Source: Candidatus Competibacteraceae bacterium | GTDB lineage: Bacteria; Pseudomonadota; Gammaproteobacteria; Competibacterales; Competibacteraceae | Length of the DNA stretch: 64,000 nucleotides | Assembly (NCBI GenBank): GCA_016713505.1 | Contig: JADJPA010000001.1 | Location: 1,240,001-1,304,000, forward strand | Reading direction: 5' to 3' | In this document: one piece after another, positions 33,502-52,370 of the stretch | How positions within the stretch are numbered: position 1 is the first letter of the stretch | How the letters are laid out: each line of letters begins with the position of its first letter | Made by a program: the position numbers and the translations under genes | The notes under the pieces: generated by a model | The model's input: the letters and a program-made list of their open reading frames with translations, nothing else | Told to the model about the DNA's origin: nothing | Database searches by the model: none

Positions 33502-33589
33502 CCCTCAACGCAAATTTAGCCCATTTTAACAGGCAATGATGGTGGTGCGCTGGACAAGCAGGGTGTCTTTTGGCTTGGTTGACGGTCAG

Positions 33590-33663
<74 letters not shown>

Positions 33664-33691
33664 AAATTTGAAACTCAAAGCAAAGTTTTGA

Positions 33692-33767
<76 letters not shown>

Positions 33768-33832
33768 TAAGTAGCTGGTATTCATTAAATTTTTCCGAAA
33801 CGGGCCCTGAAGGTTTTTAGGGGAGTGCCTGG

Positions 33833-35023
<1,191 letters not shown>

Positions 35024-35034
35024 GTTCTAGAAAT

Positions 35035-35068
35035 CCAGGTGGAAGGCTGGTTGTGGCTTCCACCTTGG
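35035..35068 (+). terminator. Hairpin after tuf
   Basis: CCAGGTGGAAG and CTTCCACCTTGG pair with one bulge around an 11-nt loop. The following AATTATTAATTA is AT-rich but not a T-run. It may attenuate transcription or serve as a processing site before tRNA-Trp. Confidence 0.45.
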
Positions 35069-35081
35069 AATTATTAATTAC

Positions 35082-35157
<76 letters not shown>

Positions 35158-35234
35158 TCTTTTGCATGGCGCGCCCCGATTTCCGCTCGTTCCAAACAGC
35201 GGAAATTTTTAAGGATAGCCGAACCCGAGTCCGC

Positions 35235-35609
35235 ATGAACTTAACCAAGTCCGAAACCCAAACCATCAGCCGCACCGATACCTTCAAGCTGCTAGGCGCC
35301 GGTGCCATCGTTCTGATCGCGTTGATCGCGTTTTATGTTTTTGCGAATCACTCGGTGCTGGCGCGCGTTATTGGGTTGCTGGCGGCCGCCGGGGCGGCCG
35401 TCGCCGTTGCCTTACAAACCGCTCCGGGTGCGGAAACCCTGGAATTCCTTCAGGGTTCGCGCTCTGAATTGCGCAAGGTGGTCTGGCCTACCCGCGCCGA
35501 AACGACCCAAACCACGCTGATCGTCATCGCCATGGTCGTGGTGATGGGCCTGCTGCTGTGGCTGTTGGATGTAGTGCTTTTCTGGCTGGTCCGGCTCGTT
35601 ACGGGTTAG
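35235..35609 (+). CDS. secE: Preprotein translocase subunit SecE
   Basis: 124 aa from the ATG at 35235; the frame continues upstream into the tRNA-Trp gene, so the longer form is not real. Three hydrophobic segments are seen (two near residues 15-55 and one at 95-118), with the conserved amphipathic part SELRKVVWPTRAETTQTT before the last. SecE is the essential clamp of the SecYEG channel. It is followed by nusG after 16 bp. Confidence 0.96.
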   Translation: MNLTKSETQTISRTDTFKLLGAGAIVLIALIAFYVFANHSVLARVIGLLAAAGAAVAVALQTAPGAETLEFLQGSRSELRKVVWPTRAETTQTTLIVIAMVVVMGLLLWLLDVVLFWLVRLVTG

Positions 35610-35625
35610 TGGAGCAACGGCGCGA

Positions 35626-36165
35626 ATGACCATGCGATGGTATGTGGTACAAGCCTATTCCGGTTTCGAACAGCACGTCAAACGCTCGCTGTTGGAACGA
35701 ATCACCCGCGAAGGACTCAAAGATCGCTTCGGTCAAGTGCTGGTTCCCACCGAGGAAGTGGTGGAGATGCGCGACGGGCAGAAGCGTAAAAGCGACCGGA
35801 AATTCTTTCCCGGTTATGTGCTCGTCCAGATGGAAATGGACAACGACACCTGGCATTTGGTGCGCAACGTCCCGAAAGTGTTGGGCTTCATCGGCGGCAC
35901 CAGCGACAAACCCGCGCCGATCTCCGAAAAGGAAGCCCAGACCATCCTGCAACGCGTTCAGGAAGGCGTCGACCGGCCAAAACCCAAGGTTCTGTACGAG
36001 CCCGGCGAGATGGTGCGGGTGACCGATGGTCCGTTCAACGACTTCGAGGGCGTGGTCGAGGAAGTCAATTACGAAAAAAGCCGGCTGCGCGTGGGCGTCA
36101 TGATCTTCGGGCGCACCACGCCGGTAGAGCTGGAATTCAGCCAGGTCGAAAAGGTTTCACGCTGA
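35626..36165 (+). CDS. nusG: Transcription termination/antitermination protein NusG
   Basis: 179 aa. The NGN domain starts RWYVVQAYSGFE and ends before the KOW motif, visible as GEMVRVTDGPFNDFEGVVEEV. NusG couples RNA polymerase to Rho and ribosomes. The start could be the ATG at 35626 or the one 6 bp later; both keep the domain whole. Confidence 0.97.
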   Translation: MTMRWYVVQAYSGFEQHVKRSLLERITREGLKDRFGQVLVPTEEVVEMRDGQKRKSDRKFFPGYVLVQMEMDNDTWHLVRNVPKVLGFIGGTSDKPAPISEKEAQTILQRVQEGVDRPKPKVLYEPGEMVRVTDGPFNDFEGVVEEVNYEKSRLRVGVMIFGRTTPVELEFSQVEKVSR

Positions 36166-36256
36166 CGGTCCAGCAATCCTTCAGCAGTCTGCTACCCGCC
36201 GGTCGGGCAGCTTATTTGGGGAGCCGCAAGGCGTTTGAACCCACCTAGGAGTCACA

Positions 36257-36688
36257 ATGGCAAAGAAAGTCACGGCATACGTCAAATTGCAGGTTGCAGC
36301 CGCTAAGGCCAACCCCAGCCCTCCGGTCGGACCCGCCCTGGGCCAGCACGGGGTCAACATCATGGAGTTCTGCAAAGCCTTCAACGCGCAGACCCAAAAT
36401 CTCGAACCCGGCTTGCCGATCCCGGTGGTGATCACGGTCTATAGCGACCGCAGCTTCACCTTTATCATGAAGACTCCGCCGGCTTCCGTGCTGCTGCGCA
36501 AGGCCCTGGGCATCGACAAAGGCAGCCCGACGCCCAACACCAAGAAGGTCGGCACGGTGACCCGAGCCCAGTTGGAAGAAGTGGCCAAGGCCAAGCAACC
36601 CGACCTGACCGCCGCCGATCTTGAGGCGGCCGTTCGGACCATCGCCGGCAGCGCCCGTTCCATGGGCCTCGATGTGCAGGGGGTGTGA
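36257..36688 (+). CDS. rplK: 50S ribosomal protein L11
   Basis: 143 aa, normal length. The start KKVTAYVKLQV, the PPVGPALGQHGVNIMEF segment and the C-terminal GSARSMGL are family hallmarks. It is preceded by a good AGGAG and followed after one base by rplA. Confidence 0.98.
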   Translation: MAKKVTAYVKLQVAAAKANPSPPVGPALGQHGVNIMEFCKAFNAQTQNLEPGLPIPVVITVYSDRSFTFIMKTPPASVLLRKALGIDKGSPTPNTKKVGTVTRAQLEEVAKAKQPDLTAADLEAAVRTIAGSARSMGLDVQGV

Positions 36689-36689
36689 C

Positions 36690-37385
36690 ATGGCCAAACT
36701 CTCCAAGCGCCTGCAAGCCATCAGCGCCAAACTGACCCCCGGCAAGTTCTACCCGATCGGTGAAGCCCTGAGCCTGCTTAGGGATGTATCCGCCGTCAAA
36801 TTCAAGGAGTCGGTGGATGTAGCGGTCAACCTGGGAGTCGATCCGCGCAAATCCGATCAGGTCGTGCGCAGCGCCACCGTGCTCCCCCACGGGACCGGCA
36901 AGACGGTGCGGGTGGCGGTATTCGCTCAAGGCGCCAACGCCGACGCCGCCCGCGAGGCGGGCGCCGATGTCGTCGGCTTTGAGGATTTGGCGGAGTCCGT
37001 CAAGGCGGGCAACATGGATTTCGATGTGGTGATCGCCGCGCCCGATGCCATGCGGGTGGTCGGTCAGCTCGGCAAGATCCTCGGCCCGCGCGGCCTGATG
37101 CCCAATCCCAAGGTCGGCACCGTGACCCCCGATGTGGTCGGTGCGATCCGCAACGCCAAGGCCGGACAGGTTCGCTATCGGACCGACAAGGCCGGCATTA
37201 TCCACTGCACTATCGGCAAGGTAGATTTCACCCCGGTCCAGTTACAGGAAAATCTGCAAGCCCTGCTGCACGACCTTCAGAAGATCAAGCCCGCCACCTC
37301 CAAGGGCATTTATATTCGCCGAGTCACCGTTTCCACCACCATGGGTCCGGGCTTGGCGGTGGATCAGGCGAGCTTGGCGCTATAG
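36690..37385 (+). CDS. rplA: 50S ribosomal protein L1
   Basis: 231 aa from the ATG at 36690, one base after the rplK stop; the frame is open further upstream inside rplK but the usual MAKLSKR start is here. GLMPNPKVGTVT is the L1 signature. L1 represses the L11 operon in relatives. Confidence 0.98.
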   Translation: MAKLSKRLQAISAKLTPGKFYPIGEALSLLRDVSAVKFKESVDVAVNLGVDPRKSDQVVRSATVLPHGTGKTVRVAVFAQGANADAAREAGADVVGFEDLAESVKAGNMDFDVVIAAPDAMRVVGQLGKILGPRGLMPNPKVGTVTPDVVGAIRNAKAGQVRYRTDKAGIIHCTIGKVDFTPVQLQENLQALLHDLQKIKPATSKGIYIRRVTVSTTMGPGLAVDQASLAL

Positions 37386-37606
37386 ACGATCCACGGATCC
37401 CCGGCGCCTTGGCCGGGGCATTGAAGAACTTTGGGCCGGCCGGACGTTCCGACCAGCGTCAAAGACCGCGGGCGCCGTCAGGCTTAATCACGTTCGGCCG
37501 CGCGCCGAACCAGCCCGCGCAGACGGGAAGGCCCTTACCGGATGATTCCTGGCAAGGCCACCGTTTTTCCGATCTCCCGCAATGGAGATAACCTGTGAGG
37601 TAAGCA
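37386..37606 (+). promoter_or_regulatory. rplJL leader (probable L10 autoregulatory region)
   Basis: A 221-bp GC-rich non-coding spacer between rplA and rplJ. It contains a CCCCGGC/GCCGGGG hairpin at 37399-37418 and further self-complementary stretches. In gammaproteobacteria this position holds the rplJ promoter and the L10(L12) binding leader. I infer the same here; the conserved L10-leader core was not checked against a model. Confidence 0.55.
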
Positions 37607-38140
37607 ATGAGTCTCAATCTGGCAGAAAAACAGGCTGTGGTGGCCGAAGTCGCCGAAGTGGCTGCCAGTGCGCACTCCGCGGTCGCCGCCGAATATCGGG
37701 GTCTGAGCGTGGCTCAGATCACCAGCCTGCGCGTCAAAGCGCGGGAAACCGGCGTCTACCTGCGCGTCGTCAAGAACACCCTGGCGCGGCGCGCCGTCCA
37801 GGGAACCGGGTTCGAATGCTTGCAATCCAGCCTGGTGGGACCGCTGATTTTGGCGTTCTCCCAGGAGGATCCCGGCGCGGCGGCGCGACTGTTCAAGGAA
37901 TTTCTCAAAGAAAAGGCCAATGAGAAACTGGTCGTCAAGGTATTGGCGGTCGGCGGACAAGCCTTTCCAGCCCGCGAGCTGGATCGCTTGGCCAGCCTGC
38001 CGACCCGCGATCAGGCGATCAGTTTGCTCATGGCCTGCATGAAAGCGCCGCTCGACAAGTTCGCGCGCACGCTCAATGAAATTCCCGGCAAGTTGGTGCG
38101 CACGGTCGAAGCCGTCCGGCAGCAAAAAGAAGCTGCCTGA
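37607..38140 (+). CDS. rplJ: 50S ribosomal protein L10
   Basis: 177 aa. The N-terminal rRNA-binding part contains EYRGLSVAQITSLR and VKNTLARRAV, and the C-terminal helix that carries L7/L12 dimers ends the protein. It precedes rplL by 61 bp. It should also repress its own operon through the leader. Confidence 0.98.
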   Translation: MSLNLAEKQAVVAEVAEVAASAHSAVAAEYRGLSVAQITSLRVKARETGVYLRVVKNTLARRAVQGTGFECLQSSLVGPLILAFSQEDPGAAARLFKEFLKEKANEKLVVKVLAVGGQAFPARELDRLASLPTRDQAISLLMACMKAPLDKFARTLNEIPGKLVRTVEAVRQQKEAA

Positions 38141-38201
38141 ACTTTGACCCCAATCAGTCCCAATCCGTAATTATTCAGCGTTATCCAGGAGCACATCCGT
38201 A

Positions 38202-38576
38202 ATGGCCGTTTCGAAAGAAGACCTTTTAGACACCATCGCCAGCATGACGGTGATGGAGATCGTCGAGCTGATTTCCGCGATGGAAGCAAAGTTCGGCGTC
38301 AGCGCCGCCGCCGCCGTGGCCGCCGCGCCCGCCGCCGTGGCCACCGCCGCGCCGGTCGAGGAGAAGACCGAATTCGATGTGGTGATGACCAGCTTCGGCG
38401 AGAAGAAGGTCGAAGTGATCAAGGTGGTGCGCGCCATCACCGGCTTGGGTTTGAAGGAAGCCAAGGATGCGGTCGAAGGCGTCCCCTCCACCATCAAGGA
38501 AGGCATCCCCAAGGCCGAGGCCGACGACATCAAGAAAAAGCTGGAAGAAGCCGGCGCCAAGGTCGATATCAAGTAA
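38202..38576 (+). CDS. rplL: 50S ribosomal protein L7/L12
   Basis: 124 aa: N-terminal dimerisation domain, an Ala-rich hinge (residues ~36-50), and a C-terminal domain with KTEFDVVM, GLGLKEAKDAVEG and KLEEAGAKVDIK. Stalk protein that recruits translation factors. Confidence 0.98.
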   Translation: MAVSKEDLLDTIASMTVMEIVELISAMEAKFGVSAAAAVAAAPAAVATAAPVEEKTEFDVVMTSFGEKKVEVIKVVRAITGLGLKEAKDAVEGVPSTIKEGIPKAEADDIKKKLEEAGAKVDIK

Positions 38577-38644
38577 GCACCCGGTACTCACCTGTCCGTG
38601 GAGCCTTATCACGCAACATCGTTCCGGCTTGGACACGCAGAACC

Positions 38645-38684
38645 CGGAAACGGCTGGCGGCCTCAGGCCGCCGGCCTGTTTCCG
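38645..38684 (+). terminator. Intercistronic hairpin between rplL and rpoB
   Basis: CGGAAACGGC-GGCGGCC pairs with GGCCGCC-GGCC-GTTTCCG around a TCA loop, about 17 bp with one wobble and one bulge. It sits where E. coli has an attenuator and RNase III site that lower rpoBC expression relative to rplJL. A short GTTTG follows instead of a long T-run. Confidence 0.6.
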
Positions 38685-38797
38685 TTTGAATCCGGCAGGG
38701 AAAACCGACCCTCCAGCGCGCCATGCGGCGCGCTGGGACCGGTTATGGAATCAGGCGACTTTCGCCCTTGGCTGGCACTCTCATGAGAGGAATCCCG

Positions 38798-42961
<4,164 letters not shown>

Positions 42962-42990
42962 GGCCCATGCAATCCCGTGAGTGAGAGACG

Positions 42991-47229
<4,239 letters not shown>

Positions 47230-47246
47230 ACCCACATCGCCACCGG

Positions 47247-47286
47247 GAAAGGCGGGAAGCGCGCGGCGTCTCCCGCCTTTCTTTTT
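47247..47286 (+). terminator. Rho-independent terminator of the rpoBC operon
   Basis: GAAAGGCGGGA and TCCCGCCTTTC form a perfect 11-bp stem with a 13-nt loop, followed by CTTTTT. It begins 18 bp after the rpoC stop. Confidence 0.92.
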
Positions 47287-47336
47287 GAACGCCCACTTCC
47301 CCACTTCCGTCCGCTCTTAGCCGCTGCCCGCCCTTT

Positions 47337-48217
<881 letters not shown>

Positions 48218-48221
<4 letters not shown>

Positions 48222-49228
48222 GTTTCAAACGCTTTTGGGCGTTGTTTGCCTGCCGCAACCTCGAATTTACGCGAGACCGCTCTTCACTGAGCTGGAACCT
48301 GCTGTTTCCGCTCTCGCTGATCGCCGGTTTCGCCTTCGCCTTTTCCGGGCCGGGGTTGACGCTGTACAAAGTCGGCGTGCTGGGAGCGACCGAGGCCTCG
48401 AACATCCGCGAATTTTTTCAGACCCGTTATATCCGCTTCCTGCCGGTGGTCGATCTCCCCTCGGCCTTGACCAAAGTCGAACGGCACCAACTCGATATGG
48501 TGATCGATACCGCCGGAGGGCGCTATTGGATCAACGAAGAATCCCCGCAAGGCTATGTGCTGGACCGAATGCTGCATTCGACGAGTACCGACCCAACCGC
48601 TTTCAGCAAACAAACCGTGAACGGGCGTCTGATCCGTTATGTCGATTGGGTGCTGCCGGGCGTGTTGGCCATGAATATGATGTTCAGTTGCCTGTTCGGC
48701 GTCGGCTACGTCATCGTTCGCTATCGGAAGAATGGCACGCTCAAGCGGCTGCGAGCCACTCCGTTGACGCCCTTGGAGTTTTTATCGGCTCAGCTCGCCT
48801 CGCGCCTGTGGTTGATCCTCGGTTCGACGGTCCTGGTCTTCATCGGCACCCATTGGGTGATTCGCTTTCCGATGCACGGCTCTTATCTCAATCTATTCAT
48901 CGTGTTCGCGCTCGGCGCTATCAGCCTGATGAGCCTCGGCTTGCTGGTGGCCGCCAGAACCACCAGCGAAGAATTTGCCGCCGGTTTGTTGAACGTGATG
49001 AGCTGGCCGATGACGTTTTTGTCGGGCGTCTGGTTTTCCCTGGAGGGAGTACACCCTTTTTTGCAAAAAGCCGCGCAACTGGCGCCGCTGACCCATATCA
49101 TCGACGCCGCGCGGGCGGTGATGCTCGATGGCGCGGGCTTTGCGGAAATTTCCGGTCATCTGCTGGCCTTGGGGGCGATGAGCGCCATCGCCATGGGGCT
49201 CGGCGTCTGGCTGTTTCGCTGGGACTGA
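48218..49228 (+). CDS. ABC-2 type permease
   Basis: 336 aa. One N-terminal membrane segment (residues ~22-42), a periplasmic loop to about residue 135, then five hydrophobic segments in the C-terminal half with the ABC-2 signature region (PMTFLSGVWFSLEGVH). It pairs with the upstream ATPase. A single ATPase plus single permease suggests homodimers of each. Confidence 0.9.
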
Positions 49229-49323
49229 GCACCTCCGACCGAAGCCGGCCAAAGCCGCAAACGAACCCGCCTGTCGGCCGGTGGTCATAGCTATCGTCCC
49301 GCCCCAACCCGGAGCACGCAACC

Positions 49324-49971
49324 ATGCCGTGGTCGAACTTCAAACACCCGCAACCGCAGCCAGAACAGGCGTTACCGGGCAGAGTGGCCCCGCTGCGCGC
49401 GCCAGAGCGCCATTACGTCAACGGCCAGCCCTTGCAACCGCCCTTTCCCGCCGGAATGGAGCAAGCCATCTTCGGTTTGGGCTGTTTCTGGGGCGCGGAA
49501 CGAAAGTTCTGGACTCAGCCGGGAGTCTATACCACCGCCGTCGGCTATGCGGGAGGATGCACGCCCAATCCGACCTATGAACAGGTGTGCAGCGGGCTGA
49601 CCGGCCACGCCGAGGTGGTGCTGGCGGTGTTCGACCCCGCCATCATCGCTTACGGGCAATTGCTTGCAATCTTTTGGGAATCACACGACCCCACGCAAGC
49701 GATGCGGCAAGGCAATGATGTCGGCACTCAGTACCGTTCGGTCATCTATACGTGCGGCGTCGCCCAACAGGTCGTCGCAATGGCCAGTCGCGACGCTTAC
49801 CAGCAGGCGCTGAGCACCGCCGGCTATGGGCCGATTACCACGGAAATCATTGATGTGCCGACGTTTTATTATGCCGAGGACTACCACCAGCAGTATTTGG
49901 CGAAAAATCCCGGCGGCTACTGCGGTTTGGGCGGCACCGGAGTAAGATACTCGCGGGAATCGCTGGCGTGA
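49324..49971 (+). CDS. msrA: Peptide methionine sulfoxide reductase MsrA
   Basis: 215 aa. The catalytic cysteine is C54 in GLGCFWGAERKFW. Conserved FWESHDPTQ and GTQYRS follow, and a C-terminal YCGLGGTG carries the resolving cysteine. The ~45-residue N-terminal extension is like that of the E. coli enzyme. It reduces methionine-S-sulfoxide in proteins and is probably cytoplasmic. Confidence 0.95.
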   Translation: MPWSNFKHPQPQPEQALPGRVAPLRAPERHYVNGQPLQPPFPAGMEQAIFGLGCFWGAERKFWTQPGVYTTAVGYAGGCTPNPTYEQVCSGLTGHAEVVLAVFDPAIIAYGQLLAIFWESHDPTQAMRQGNDVGTQYRSVIYTCGVAQQVVAMASRDAYQQALSTAGYGPITTEIIDVPTFYYAEDYHQQYLAKNPGGYCGLGGTGVRYSRESLA

Positions 49972-50079
49972 TTGGCGTACGCTTTTAAATATATCAAATT
50001 GCTATATTTTAAGACCGCCGTCGGAGTGCCCTGCTTGAAGCGAGCGTAGGATTTTGGCCGTTCAAAAGCCGAGCGGCGC

Positions 50080-50460
50080 TTACAAACTCCCTACGATATC
50101 CTTGATCGTCGCTTTTATCGTTTTCAGGGCGCCCGGAGACAGATTTAAAAACTCAAACCCGGTATTGAAAAATCCAGGATTCACGTCTTCATCGTGCCAC
50201 ACGCTTTGGGCCTCGACTTCGATAGTTTCCTTGCGACCGCTTTCCAAGGAAACATCCATCCGAAAACGAAACTGCTCCCCATTGGCAATAGGCGTTTCGC
50301 TCAATAGCTGAATGCCGCCCAAACTGATATCCACGATATGGCCCATCAAGGCATCGGTGTCCCGATTGTAAACGCAGAGATAAAATTCCACGCTGTAGCG
50401 CTCGTACGCACGCCTTTCCTCCACATCCCAATCATTTTCTATCAGTTCGTTCGTCGACAT
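50080..50460 (-). CDS. PilZ-domain protein, c-di-GMP binding
   Basis: 126 aa. The c-di-GMP motif RRAYERY (R-x3-R) is at residues ~15-21 and DISLGG (D-x-S-x2-G) at ~43-48, both intact. PilZ proteins transmit c-di-GMP levels to motility or surface functions; the Pil-Chp genes 600 bp away make a pilus link plausible. Confidence 0.88.
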   Translation of the reverse strand: MSTNELIENDWDVEERRAYERYSVEFYLCVYNRDTDALMGHIVDISLGGIQLLSETPIANGEQFRFRMDVSLESGRKETIEVEAQSVWHDEDVNPGFFNTGFEFLNLSPGALKTIKATIKDIVGSL

Positions 50461-51074
50461 GAGTTCACGGCTCTCCTATCCCAAATTATCCGCCAGTCTT
50501 CTATAGCGCCAACTAACATCCACCCCATCAGCCGAATGCGTGGGTACTTCGCCCTCGACTGAAACTTCATCAAACGTTAACGGCGCGCCGGTGGTGTCGC
50601 CACAGCCGCAGACGAGTTCGCGCCTCCTCCAGTCCCGCGCCGTCGCGCTCCAAATTCTTGATGCACCGAGCGTGCATCCTTCCCTGTCGAGGCGCATACT
50701 TCCTGGCGGAGAGCAAAAAATCGTGTTTTAGCCGCGAGCGAGTCGATTTTGGATATATCGCTCGGCCAGGCCCGCGCCAGCCGTCTTGCCGGGAGGTCGG
50801 GTAGTCGTTTTTCTTTATTACTAAGCAAGTTGCAAAAAGCCGCCGGCCATCATCCCTTTTATGGCACACGCTTCAAACCGCACGCCTTTTCAAAATTTCG
50901 ATGCTAAAACACTTCGGTTGAAGAGATCTGACGGGGCCGGTAACCCCGGCAAGAACGTATCTCTTTATACTATAGGGTTTTTGAGCGTGTTAGAACATTA
51001 ATTCTTGGGGAAATGGCGATTATTGGCTAAAATTTAAGAAAATCGAAGGGTAACCTTTTAAAAAGGAGACATTC
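50461..51074. other. 614-bp intergenic region, no convincing gene
   Basis: Short frames on both strands lack ribosome sites and recognisable content. A -10-like TATACT is at 50966-50971, after a small GC-rich palindrome (GGGGCCGGTAACCCCGGC region near 50934-50951), and probably belongs to the promoter of the response-regulator gene. I see nothing else of note. Confidence 0.5.
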
Positions 51075-51440
51075 ATGCCTATTCGTAAGGTACTAGTAGT
51101 CGATGATTCTCCGACTGACCTGGCAAATATAAAGGACATTGTAACTGATGCTGGCTGCGTGGTGGTCACGGCGACCAGCGGTGCGGAAGCCATCGCGAAA
51201 GCCAAAGCGGACAAGCCGGATCTGATCTTCATGGATATCGTGATGCCGGGCATGGACGGCTACGCCGCCTGCCGGTCCCTGCATACCGAGGCCACCACCA
51301 AGGGCATCCCAGTCGTCTTCGTGACCAGCAAGAACCAAAAGGCAGATCGGCTTTGGGCCCAAATGCAAGGAGCGAAAGCCTTCGTCACCAAGCCCTATAA
51401 CGCCGACGCCATCGTCGACCAACTAAAGGCTTTCATTTAA
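51075..51440 (+). CDS. PilG/PilH-type single-domain response regulator
   Basis: 121 aa CheY-like receiver only. The acidic pair is in VVDDSPTD, the phosphoacceptor is D54 in IFMDIVMPGMDGY, and the switch threonine and lysine are in VTSKNQ and TKPYNAD. It heads the Pil-Chp-like cluster, preceded by AAAAGGAG, and precedes a CheW-like gene by 23 bp. The order matches PilG/PilH genes of twitching systems; I cannot decide which of the two it corresponds to. Confidence 0.85.
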   Translation: MPIRKVLVVDDSPTDLANIKDIVTDAGCVVVTATSGAEAIAKAKADKPDLIFMDIVMPGMDGYAACRSLHTEATTKGIPVVFVTSKNQKADRLWAQMQGAKAFVTKPYNADAIVDQLKAFI

Positions 51441-51463
51441 CATTTTGTTAAACCTGGAACATT

Positions 51464-52012
51464 ATGAGCGACAAGGCTGTAGCACCCCCCCGGCGCTGGC
51501 TGAAACCTAGCGCCGCTCTAAATCGCTTCAAACCGCCGCCGCGCGGTGTGATCTCCAACGTCGCACCGATCGAACGCCGGCGAGCGCGATATGGCTTTCG
51601 GATCGGCGGGCTTGGATTGCTGATCGGTCAGGATACAACCAGCCAGGTCCTTGAGCATACGCAAGTCTATCCCTTGCCCAATACGCCGGTGTGGCTTTTG
51701 GGCTTGATCAACCTGCGCGGCAATTTGACCCCGATTTTCGACATAAAGGACTTTCTCCAGTTGGAAAATCAAGATACTTCGGAAAAGCGTCGTTTGTTGA
51801 TCCTGGATCAAGCGGAAAAAGCCGTAGGCATCCTCATTGACGGATTACCCCACACTGCAATGACCCAACACGTCCTGACTCGCCTGCCGCCACTGCCTGC
51901 GGTATTGGAACCTTACGTTGCCAAAGCGTACGCCCAGGACGCCATGATCTGGTTAGAATTCGACCATCAAGGTTTTTTCCAAACGTTGGGTGGTTTATTA
52001 ACAACCGCCTGA
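51464..52012 (+). CDS. pilI: CheW-like adaptor, PilI type
   Basis: 182 aa. The N-terminal ~40 residues are basic and Pro-rich, then a CheW fold with GLGLLIGQDTTSQVLE, LPNTPVWLLGLINLRGNLTPIFDI and ILDQAEKAVGILIDG. It would couple the PilJ receptor to the ChpA kinase. Its position before pilJ matches PilI. Confidence 0.82.
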   Translation: MSDKAVAPPRRWLKPSAALNRFKPPPRGVISNVAPIERRRARYGFRIGGLGLLIGQDTTSQVLEHTQVYPLPNTPVWLLGLINLRGNLTPIFDIKDFLQLENQDTSEKRRLLILDQAEKAVGILIDGLPHTAMTQHVLTRLPPLPAVLEPYVAKAYAQDAMIWLEFDHQGFFQTLGGLLTTA

Positions 52013-52370
52013 CGACCCGGCGCAGCCGCTGGCCGCCATTACAAGTTTATGAGCACCAACCTGAAAAAAGGCGCTGACAAGCGACAGATCGTTCCCAATC
52101 AAGGCGCCGAATGATCGGCCGTTCGAGAGGGTTTTATGCCCTGGCTCGGTTGGCGCTGCCCGTACAGCCGGCGGCGCTACCCGTCAGCTTGCCGCGCAGC
52201 GCGCGAAATACCGGGCATTATGGCGCGACTTATCGAGTAGAAAGTCGGGCGCGGTAACAAGACACGAGAATCGATACCAACATTATGGCCACCGGCCCTC
52301 GGTCGAAAGCACGAGAACCGACCTTGTGGAAGTGGCGTGACTCAACAACAGCAATGAGGTAACAACAGCC
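52013..52370. other. 358-bp spacer before pilJ, no gene seen
   Basis: No open frame with a ribosome site or recognisable product is visible. The gap is large for an otherwise compact chemosensory cluster, so a separate promoter for pilJ is likely, but I found no clear -35/-10 pair. Confidence 0.4.
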
